A program made the translations under genes and the position numbers. The notes beneath the pieces were generated by a model. That model made no database searches. It was not told where the DNA came from and saw only the letters and a program-made list of their open reading frames with translations. This document shows, in pieces, positions 1 through 5,294 of a stretch of DNA of 5,294 nt. How positions within the stretch are numbered: position 1 is the first letter of the stretch; every line of letters starts with the position of its first letter. Origin of the DNA: Betaproteobacteria bacterium (GTDB lineage: Bacteria; Pseudomonadota; Gammaproteobacteria; Burkholderiales; SG8-39); the NCBI GenBank assembly GCA_019237595.1, contig JAFAGU010000246.1:1-5294 (forward strand), in the 5' to 3' direction.

Positions 1-1283
1 TTCGGCTGCCCGGTGAGGCTGAGCGGCCCGGCGCCTGCGCGGCCGATCTGGCCCGTCGCAAGGTGCAGGTTCACGAGCGCGGCGTTCTTGGCGGTGCCGC
101 TCGCAGACTGGTTGAGTCCCTGGCAGTAGAGCGAGAGCGTCGCCTTCGACGTGGCGAAGAGCCGCGCCGCCTGCACGATGTCTTTCTCCGGCACGCCGCA
201 CACGAGCGCGGCCGCCTTGGGTGTCATTTTATCGACCGCCGCGCGGGCCGCCTCGAACCCTTCCGTGTGCGCCGCGATGTAGCTTTCGTTGCACCAGCCA
301 TGCCGCAGCATGGCGTGGAGCATCGCGTTGAAGAGCGCGATGTCGCTCCCCGGCGCAATCTGCAGGTGCAGCGTCGCCGCCGCCGCGGTCTCGGTCCGGC
401 GCGGGTCGACGACGATCACGTGGCGAGGCTTCGCCTGCTCCAGCCTGCGGTAGAGCACCGGATGCGCCCACGCGGTATTGCTCCCCGCGATGAACACGCA
501 TTCGGCGTGGTCGAGGTCTTCGTAGCAGGCCGGAGGCGCGTCCGCGCCGAGCGTCTGCTTGTAGCCGGCCACTGCCGATGCCATGCAAAGGCGCGAATTC
601 GTGTCGATGTTGTTGGTGCCGACCAGCCCCTTCGCGAGCTTGTTGAACGCGTAATAGTCTTCGGTGAGGAGCTGGCCCGAGATGTAGAACGCGACGGCGT
701 CGGGACCGTGCCGCTCGACGATCTCGGCGAACCGACCGGCGGCGAACCCTAGCGCCTCGTCCCAGCTTGCCCGCTTGCCGTGGACTTCCGGGAAAAGCGC
801 CCGAAAGGCAGGCTCGGCCTTGTGGAGGGCAAGCCCCTTGGTGCAGAGCCGGCCGTGGTTCGCCGGATGCGCGGCATCGCCGCGCACGGAGACGATCTTT
901 CCGTCCTCGACCTTCGCGAGCACCCCGCAGCCCACGCCGCAGTAGCAGCACACGGTCGCGACTTCCGGCCGGGGCGCGACGAACACGGCGCCCGCCTCGA
1001 CGCGCACCTCGTAGACCGGCACCTTGACGCCGGGCTCCTCGACGCACACGCCGGTGGCGAGGCTGAAATGCTGCTTGTACACCGGCGAAGCGACGACGAG
1101 CTCGCCCTTGAGGTCGCCGACGATGCCTCTCGAGAGCACGTTCGCTTGCGAGAACGGATCGCGGTTGCCCAGGGCGAAGACGCGATCGTCGTGGAGGCGA
1201 AAGACCGCGACCTGGTCGCCGCCCACGAGGGCCGCGACGCCGGTCCCCGGAACGATGTCCTCGAGCCGGCAGACCTCAAGCAA
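1..1283 (-). CDS. nirD-nasA: NirD-NasA fusion: nitrite reductase small-subunit domain joined to assimilatory nitrate reductase catalytic subunit (3' end beyond window)
   Basis: One uninterrupted frame gives 427 codons before the left edge. Residues 1-102 match NirD, the small subunit of NADH nitrite reductase: they align along their length with E. coli NirD as I recall it, including LSRG (50-53), GEL (60-62) and ASP (65-67). From about residue 109 the protein is a NasA/Nap-type bis-MGD molybdoenzyme. The [4Fe-4S] cysteines are C112, C115, C119 and C147, followed by the electron-transfer lysine of the CTKG motif (K149). The probable Mo-ligand cysteine is C233 in SRLCMAS, then GSNTAW (267-272), the cofactor-binding VVDPRRT (291-297) and GPLSLTGQP at the edge. 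About 320 of the usual 700-900 NasA residues are visible. NasA reduces nitrate to nitrite in the cytoplasm; no signal peptide is seen. The linker is only about seven residues. TTG at 1283 is the start because an in-frame TAG lies at 1346-1344, no other ATG/GTG/TTG lies between, and NirD homology begins at once. The next candidate (GTG, codon 20) would cut into the domain. The Rieske ligands are replaced (D42, F44, S66, Y69), as in other NirD proteins. The domain identities are firm; the functional value of the fusion is inference. Confidence 0.9.
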   Translation of the reverse strand, partial: MLEVCRLEDIVPGTGVAALVGGDQVAVFRLHDDRVFALGNRDPFSQANVLSRGIVGDLKGELVVASPVYKQHFSLATGVCVEEPGVKVPVYEVRVEAGAVFVAPRPEVATVCCYCGVGCGVLAKVEDGKIVSVRGDAAHPANHGRLCTKGLALHKAEPAFRALFPEVHGKRASWDEALGFAAGRFAEIVERHGPDAVAFYISGQLLTEDYYAFNKLAKGLVGTNNIDTNSRLCMASAVAGYKQTLGADAPPACYEDLDHAECVFIAGSNTAWAHPVLYRRLEQAKPRHVIVVDPRRTETAAAATLHLQIAPGSDIALFNAMLHAMLRHGWCNESYIAAHTEGFEAARAAVDKMTPKAAALVCGVPEKDIVQAARLFATSKATLSLYCQGLNQSASGTAKNAALVNLHLATGQIGRAGAGPLSLTGQP

Positions 1284-3807
1284 CTTCGGCTTCCTTTTCC
1301 TCCGCCCGCGCCGGCCGGGGCTGGCCTCGCTCGGCGACGAAGACTACGTTGCGGTCCGGCTCGTCGCTGTTCACGAAATGGCGGAAGCGCTTGCGGATCG
1401 CCGGGTCCTCGATCGCGCGCTTCCACTCGCACTCGTAGGTCTCGACGTGGCGCTGCATGTCGGCCTCGAGCTCGGCGCCGATGCCGAGCTCGTCGTCGCA
1501 CACGACCCGCCGCAGGTAGTCGATGCCGCCTTCCAGGTTCTCCAGCCAGACGCTCGTGCGCTGCAGGCGGTCGGACGTGCGGATGTAGAACATGAGGAAG
1601 CGGTCGATGAACTTCACCAGCGTCCGGTCGTCCAGGTCCCTCGCGAGGAGGTCGGCGTGGCGCGGCTTCATGCCGCCATTGCCGCACACATAGAGGTTCC
1701 AGCCCTTCTCGGTCGCGATCACGCCGACGTCCTTGCCCTGCGCCTCGGCGCACTCGCGCGTGCAGCCCGAGACCGCCATCTTGATCTTGTGCGGCGCGCG
1801 CAGGCCGCGGTAGCGGTTCTCGATGTCGATCGCCATGGTCACCGAGTCCTTGACCCCGTAGCGGCACCACGTGCTGCCGACGCAGGACTTCACCGTGCGC
1901 AGCGCCTTGCCGTAGGCGTGGCCCGACTCGAAGCCCGCCTCGACCAGCGTCTCCCAGATGAGCGGCAGCTCCTCGACGCGCGCCCCGAAGAGGTCGATGC
2001 GCTGCGCGCCGGTGATCTTCGTGTACAGGCCGAATCTCTTCGCCACCTCGCCGAGCACGATGAGCTTCTGCGGCGTGATCTCGCCGCCCTGCACGCGGGG
2101 CACGATGGAGTACGTGCCGTCCTTCTGGAGGTTGGCGAGGAAATGGTCGTTCGTGTCCTGGAGCGGCGCATGGCGCGGCTTGAGGATCATCTCGTTCCAG
2201 CACGAGGCGAGGATGGACGCTACCGCGGGCTTGCAGATGTCGCAGCCCAGGCCCTTGCCGTGCTTGCGCAGGAGCGTCTCGAAATCCCGGATTTCCCCTA
2301 CGCGCACCAGATGGAAGAGCTGCTGGCGCGAATAGGCGAAGTGCTCGCAGAGGTGGTTCGTGACCGCGACCCCCCGCTTCTTGAGCTCCGCGTCCAGGAT
2401 CTGCTTCGCGAGCGGCCCGCAGCCGCCGCAGCTCGTCGCCGCCTTGGTCGCCTTCTTGAGCGCCCCGAGCGAGGCGCAGCCCGCGGCGACGGCGGCGCAG
2501 ATCGCGCCCTTGGACACGTTGTTGCACGAGCAGACGAGCGCACCCTCGGGCAACAGCTCGACGCCCAGCCCCTTCGGCGAGCCTGCGCGCGGCGGCAGGA
2601 TCAGGTCCTCCGGATGCTCCGGCAGCGGCATCGCGTTGAGCGTCATCTGGAGCAGCGACCCGTAGTCCGACGCGTCGCCGAGGAGGATCGCGCCCACGAG
2701 CTGCCGCTCCTCCTTGAGGAACGTGATCTTCTTGTAGACGCCGGTCGACTCGTCCGTGAAGACGCAGCTCAGCGCCCCCGGCGTCGTCCCGTGCGCGTCG
2801 CCGATCGAGGCGACGTCCACGCCCATGAGCTTGAGCTTCGTGCTCATGTCCGCGCCGAGGAAGCGCACGTTCTCCTCGCCGAGGACGTGGCGCGCCGCGA
2901 CTTCCGCCATCTGGTAGCCCGGCGCGACCAGGCCGAAGATGCGTCCCTGCCAGAGCGCGCATTCGCCGATCGCGTAGATGTCGGGGTTGGAGGTAAGGCA
3001 CTGCGAGTCGATCTGGATGCCGCCGCGCTCGCCGACGACGAGGCCGGCGGCGCGCGCGAGCTCGTCGCGCGGCCGAATGCCCGCGGAGAAGACGATGAGG
3101 TCGGTCTCGAGGAACGTGCCGTCGGCAAACACGAGGCGGTTCCTGCGCTCGGATCCGGCGACGATCTCCTTCGTGTTCTTCTGCAGGTGCACGCGCGCGC
3201 CGAGCGCCTCGATCTTGCGGCGCAGGAGCCGGCCCGCCGAATCGTCGAGCTGCACGGCCATGAGGCGCGAGGCGAATTCGACGATGTGCGTCTCGAGCCC
3301 GAGGTCCTGGAGCGCCTTGGCCGCCTCGAGGCCGAGGAGCCCGCCGCCGATCACGACGCCCACCTTGGAGCGCGCCGCCGTCGCGGTGATCGCCTCGAGG
3401 TCCTCGATCGTGCGGTAGACGAAGCAGTCGCGCCGGTCCTTGCCGCCCACCGGCGGGACGAAAGGCGAGGAACCGGTGGCGAGCACGAGCTTGTCGTAGG
3501 GCACTTCCTTGTAGCGCACGCTGCGCACGACCTTGCGCGCAGGGTCGATGCCGAGCACGCTGTCGTTGAGGCGCACCGTAAGGCGTGCCTCCTCGAAGAA
3601 CTCGCGGCGCGCGAGGCTGAGGTCCTCGGCGGTCTTGCCCGAGAAGAAGCTCGTCAGCTGCACCCGGTCGTAGGCTGGCCGCGACTCCTCGCAGAACGTG
3701 GTCACCTCGAGCTCGTTGCGCCGCTCGCCGCTCCGGGCGACGAGCTGCTCCAGGAAGCGCTGGCCGACCATGCCGTTGCCGATGACGACGATCCGTGCGG
3801 GCCGCAT
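1276..3807 (-). CDS. nirB: Assimilatory nitrite reductase [NAD(P)H] large subunit NirB
   Basis: Cytoplasmic enzyme reducing nitrite to ammonium with six electrons from NAD(P)H. It has 843 residues, close to the 847 I recall for E. coli NirB. Domains in order: an FAD-binding Rossmann motif GNGMVG (10-15) and ATGSSP (110-115); an NAD-binding motif VVIGGGLLGLE (151-161); the second FAD motif around IYAIGEC; a BFD-like [2Fe-2S] site with C426, C428, C460 and C463; the conserved LCEHFAYSR (486-494) and GCDICKP (521-527); and the sulfite/nitrite reductase half, with siroheme/[4Fe-4S] ligands C642, C648, C682 and C686 in CVGSTWC and CTREC. The four sit one residue from the E. coli positions as I recall them, so the enzyme looks intact. 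The frame stays open upstream to 4368, but ATG at 3807 is chosen because the Rossmann motif follows it directly, as in known NirB, and an AAGG lies 7 bases upstream. Its start overlaps the cobA stop by one base (TGATG), and its end overlaps the NirD-NasA gene by 8 bases, suggesting translational coupling. Confidence 0.97.
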   Translation of the reverse strand: MRPARIVVIGNGMVGQRFLEQLVARSGERRNELEVTTFCEESRPAYDRVQLTSFFSGKTAEDLSLARREFFEEARLTVRLNDSVLGIDPARKVVRSVRYKEVPYDKLVLATGSSPFVPPVGGKDRRDCFVYRTIEDLEAITATAARSKVGVVIGGGLLGLEAAKALQDLGLETHIVEFASRLMAVQLDDSAGRLLRRKIEALGARVHLQKNTKEIVAGSERRNRLVFADGTFLETDLIVFSAGIRPRDELARAAGLVVGERGGIQIDSQCLTSNPDIYAIGECALWQGRIFGLVAPGYQMAEVAARHVLGEENVRFLGADMSTKLKLMGVDVASIGDAHGTTPGALSCVFTDESTGVYKKITFLKEERQLVGAILLGDASDYGSLLQMTLNAMPLPEHPEDLILPPRAGSPKGLGVELLPEGALVCSCNNVSKGAICAAVAAGCASLGALKKATKAATSCGGCGPLAKQILDAELKKRGVAVTNHLCEHFAYSRQQLFHLVRVGEIRDFETLLRKHGKGLGCDICKPAVASILASCWNEMILKPRHAPLQDTNDHFLANLQKDGTYSIVPRVQGGEITPQKLIVLGEVAKRFGLYTKITGAQRIDLFGARVEELPLIWETLVEAGFESGHAYGKALRTVKSCVGSTWCRYGVKDSVTMAIDIENRYRGLRAPHKIKMAVSGCTRECAEAQGKDVGVIATEKGWNLYVCGNGGMKPRHADLLARDLDDRTLVKFIDRFLMFYIRTSDRLQRTSVWLENLEGGIDYLRRVVCDDELGIGAELEADMQRHVETYECEWKRAIEDPAIRKRFRHFVNSDEPDRNVVFVAERGQPRPARAEEKEAEVA
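1291..1303 (-). promoter_or_regulatory. Ribosome binding site for the TTG-started nirD-nasA gene
   Basis: Inside the last codons of nirB the minus strand carries a purine-rich run with GGAGG (1303-1299) and AAGGAA (1296-1291). AAGGAA ends 7 bases before the TTG at 1283-1281, a normal Shine-Dalgarno distance. The site supports TTG as the start and coupling to nirB translation. The same bases also encode the Glu/Lys-rich NirB C-terminus, so part of the purine richness may be coding-driven. Confidence 0.6.
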
Positions 3808-4544
3808 CACGCTGCCTTGCGGTCGCCGCGAGCCTTCGCCTGCGCGCGGCCGCGCGCCACGACGGCGCCGACCACGATGATCGCAGGGCTCTCGAACCCC
3901 TGCGCGGACAGGGCGCCCAGCGTAGAGACGAGCTCGCGTTGGCTCTTCAGCGTCGCGTCCTGGATCACGCAAGCCGGCGTCTCTGCCGGCAGTCCCGCCT
4001 CCAGGAGCGCCGCCACGATGTGGCCAAGTCGGGCGAGCCCCATGTAGATGACGAGCGTCGTCCCGGAGCGCGCGAGCGCCTTCCAGTCCGCCTCGGCGCC
4101 CTCCTTCGCGTGCCCGGTGACGAAGGTGACGCCGCGCGCGAGCTCGCGGTGCGTCACGGGGATCCCGAGCGTCGCGGGCGCCGCGAGTCCGGCCGTTACG
4201 CCGGGAATCACCTCCACCTCGATCCCTTCCGCGAGAAGGGCGGCCATTTCCTCGCCGCCGCGGCCGAACACGAAGGGGTCGCCGCCTTTCAGGCGCGCCA
4301 CCACGTTCCCGGCACGGGCGTACTGGATCATCAACTTCTCGATGAAGGCCTGCGCCGTCGACTTGCATCCCCCGCGCTTGCCCACTTCGACCACCTTCGC
4401 GCCGGAGCGCGCATGCGCGAGGCAGCCCCGGCTCACGAGGTCGTCGATCAGGACCACGTCTGCGCTGCCGAGCGCGCGCGCCGCCTTGAGGGTCATCAGC
4501 TCGGGATCGCCGGGACCGGCGCCGATGAGGAAGACCTTGCCCAT
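3807..4544 (-). CDS. cobA: Uroporphyrinogen-III C-methyltransferase (SUMT) for siroheme synthesis
   Basis: Transfers two methyl groups from S-adenosylmethionine to uroporphyrinogen III, giving precorrin-2, the branch point to siroheme and cobalamin. The 245 residues are the normal size for a stand-alone SUMT. Family motifs are all present: GAGPGDPELMTLKA (8-21), GKRGGCKST (55-63), the SAM-site block RLKGGDPFVFGRGGEE (84-99), PGVTAGLAAPATLGIPVTHR (113-132), then VTGH and the late QDATLKSQR. The tail is Lys/Arg/Ala rich. No precorrin-2 dehydrogenase/ferrochelatase domain is attached, unlike trifunctional CysG, so those steps must be encoded elsewhere. The ATG is one base past the stop of the transporter ATPase gene and has an AAGGTGG ribosome site 6 bases upstream. 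The stop overlaps the nirB start by one base. Placement directly before nirB indicates its job is siroheme for that enzyme rather than vitamin B12. Without context the protein could equally be named SumT or a CysG-A homologue; the reaction itself is secure. Confidence 0.95.
   Translation of the reverse strand: MGKVFLIGAGPGDPELMTLKAARALGSADVVLIDDLVSRGCLAHARSGAKVVEVGKRGGCKSTAQAFIEKLMIQYARAGNVVARLKGGDPFVFGRGGEEMAALLAEGIEVEVIPGVTAGLAAPATLGIPVTHRELARGVTFVTGHAKEGAEADWKALARSGTTLVIYMGLARLGHIVAALLEAGLPAETPACVIQDATLKSQRELVSTLGALSAQGFESPAIIVVGAVVARGRAQAKARGDRKAA
3815..3818 (-). promoter_or_regulatory. Short ribosome binding site for nirB
   Basis: AAGG on the minus strand sits 7 bases before the nirB ATG at 3807, inside the end of cobA. 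It is weak, but the TGATG stop/start overlap would let ribosomes finishing cobA reinitiate on nirB. It helps place the start at 3807 rather than further upstream in the same open frame. Confidence 0.45.
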
Positions 4545-4545
4545 G

Positions 4546-5294
4546 TCAGGCCACCTTGAGCTCCGCCTTCTTCGCCTTCGCCTGCTTCTCGTATAGGAAC
4601 TCGAGCACGCGCGCGCGCAGGTCCATGAACTGCGGCTCGTGAGCGAGCGCGAGGCGCTCGCGCGGGCGGCGCAGCGGCACGTCGAGGATCTCGCCGATGC
4701 GCGCCTCCGGGCCGTTGGTCATCATGACGACGCGGTCCGAAAGCAGCACCGCCTCGTCCACGTCGTGGGTGACCATGAGGACCGTGGCGTTCGTCTTCGC
4801 GACGATGCGCAGGAGCTCGTCCTGCAGCGTGGCGCGCGTGAGGGCGTCCAGGGCACCGAACGGCTCGTCGAGCAGGAGCACCTTGGGCTCGATGGCAAGC
4901 GCGCGGGCGATGCCCACGCGCTGCTTCATCCCGCCGGACACCTCGTGCGGATACTTTCCTTCCGCATGCGAAAGCCCCACCAGCTCGAGGGCCGCGTGCG
5001 TCCGGGCCCTCAGGCTCTCCTTCTTTTCGTCGAAGACGCGCTCGACAGCGAGGTAGACGTTCTCGAAGCACGTGAGCCAGGGGAGGAGCGAATGGTTCTG
5101 GAACACCATGCCGCGGTCGGGCCCCGGGCCGTCGATGTGCTTGCCGGCGAGGAGCACCGTGCCCTCGGTCGGCTTGAGGAGCCCGGCCACGAGGTTGAGG
5201 AGCGTGCTCTTGCCGCAGCCCGAGTGGCCGATGAGCGAGACGAACTCTCCCTTGCGCACGGTGAGGTCGATGCCGCGCAGCGCCACGAAGTCGC
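4546..5294 (-). CDS. nrtD: ABC transporter ATP-binding subunit, nitrate/nitrite importer type (NrtD/NasD), 5' end beyond window
   Basis: ATPase that would power import of nitrate or nitrite with a membrane permease and a substrate-binding protein. Numbering from the first complete codon at the edge (Asp, 5292-5290), the ATPase motifs are complete: Walker A GHSGCGKST (22-30), the Q-loop glutamine in VFQNHSLLPWLT (63-74), the signature VSGGMKQR (118-125), Walker B with D-loop in LLLDEPFGALD (139-149) and the H-loop in VTHD (174-177). The QNHSLLPWLTCFENVYLAVE stretch resembles NrtD/NasD proteins more than general taurine or sulfonate ATPases, and the downstream genes support nitrate. A GTG at 5286 could be read as a start, but it falls inside the conserved FVALRGIDL strand, so the gene most likely begins right of the window, missing perhaps 15-30 residues. 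It stops at 4546 without the substrate-binding-like extension of NrtC, and its tail is lysine-rich. Permease and binding-protein genes are expected just upstream. Substrate is inferred from similarity and context. Confidence 0.88.
   Translation of the reverse strand, partial: DFVALRGIDLTVRKGEFVSLIGHSGCGKSTLLNLVAGLLKPTEGTVLLAGKHIDGPGPDRGMVFQNHSLLPWLTCFENVYLAVERVFDEKKESLRARTHAALELVGLSHAEGKYPHEVSGGMKQRVGIARALAIEPKVLLLDEPFGALDALTRATLQDELLRIVAKTNATVLMVTHDVDEAVLLSDRVVMMTNGPEARIGEILDVPLRRPRERLALAHEPQFMDLRARVLEFLYEKQAKAKKAELKVA
4551..4557 (-). promoter_or_regulatory. Ribosome binding site for cobA
   Basis: AAGGTGG on the minus strand lies within the last codons of the ABC ATPase gene, 6 bases before the cobA ATG at 4544. 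It fixes the cobA start and, with the 1-base gap between the two genes, points to translational coupling. Confidence 0.65.

Noticed and set aside
1270..1283. Programmed +1 frameshift joining NirB to NirD-NasA into one giant protein
   Set aside because: The NirD frame is +1 relative to the nirB stop, but GCT-TGA is not a good slip site, since the tRNA would have to re-pair on CTT. An ordinary TTG start with a ribosome site explains the arrangement.
749..3001. A 750-codon minus-strand open frame overlapping nirB and the fusion gene
   Set aside because: It is an out-of-frame reading of nirB and nirD-nasA, with low-complexity Arg/Ala/Ser composition. The true frames carry complete family motifs.
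3973..3990. Inverted repeat GCCGGC-6 nt-GCCGGC that could form a hairpin
   Set aside because: It lies in the middle of cobA coding sequence, has no T-tract, and GCCGGC is common in such GC-rich DNA. There is no reason to call a terminator or regulatory site.
1024..4047. A 1007-codon open frame on the plus strand opposite nirB
   Set aside because: It lies antisense to intact nirB, cobA and nirD coding sequence. Its product is Arg/Ala/His/Glu rich with no recognisable fold, as expected for an antisense frame in GC-rich DNA where stop codons are rare.
1276..4368. nirB extended upstream to an earlier start at 4368
   Set aside because: The extra 187 residues are an out-of-frame reading of cobA. 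The GNGMVG Rossmann motif directly after 3807 and the match to known NirB length fix the start there.
4605..4619. Alternating CG run (also near 3190-3200) resembling Z-DNA or a simple repeat
   Set aside because: These runs encode ordinary Arg/Ala codons in conserved genes and are expected from the base composition.
5284..5286. GTG at 5286 as the true start of the ABC ATPase gene
   Set aside because: The upstream codons continue the conserved D-F-V-A-L strand of this family, and no ribosome site can be seen in the few bases left. The gene is more likely cut by the window edge.

Overview
The window is one gene-dense, GC-rich stretch (roughly two-thirds G+C, judged by eye) in which every real gene lies on the minus strand, so transcription runs from the right edge to the left edge. 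It is a bacterial assimilatory nitrate/nitrite reduction operon. High G+C, third-position G/C codon use and the NasA/NirB/SUMT sequence types suggest a proteobacterium, perhaps a betaproteobacterium. That placement is inference; no rRNA or marker gene is present.

Layout in transcription order: (1) 5294-4546, the ATPase subunit of a nitrate-type ABC importer (NrtD/NasD family), with its N-terminus cut off by the right edge; (2) 4544-3807, cobA, a stand-alone uroporphyrinogen-III C-methyltransferase that makes the siroheme precursor; (3) 3807-1276, nirB, a full-length 843-residue NAD(P)H nitrite reductase large subunit with all four siroheme/[4Fe-4S] cysteines; (4) 1283 to beyond position 1, one open frame encoding a NirD-like nitrite reductase small subunit fused directly to the N-terminus of a NasA-type molybdopterin nitrate reductase, truncated by the left edge after 427 codons. 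This last gene starts at TTG and overlaps the end of nirB by 8 bases.

The genes form one pathway. The ABC system brings nitrate or nitrite into the cytoplasm, NasA reduces nitrate to nitrite, NirB with the NirD domain reduces nitrite to ammonium using NAD(P)H and siroheme, and CobA supplies the methylated tetrapyrrole for siroheme. Junctions are stop/start contacts or short overlaps (1-base gap, 1-base overlap, 8-base overlap). There is no room for internal promoters or terminators, and no intergenic stretch over 300 bases. The operon promoter should lie beyond the right edge.

The most notable observation is the NirD::NasA fusion. It physically joins the nitrite reductase small subunit to the enzyme that produces nitrite. 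No minus-strand frame contains a stop codon at the domain junction, so a single-base indel cannot easily explain it. The NirD domain lacks all four Rieske cluster ligands, so it probably acts as a docking or structural module rather than an electron carrier.
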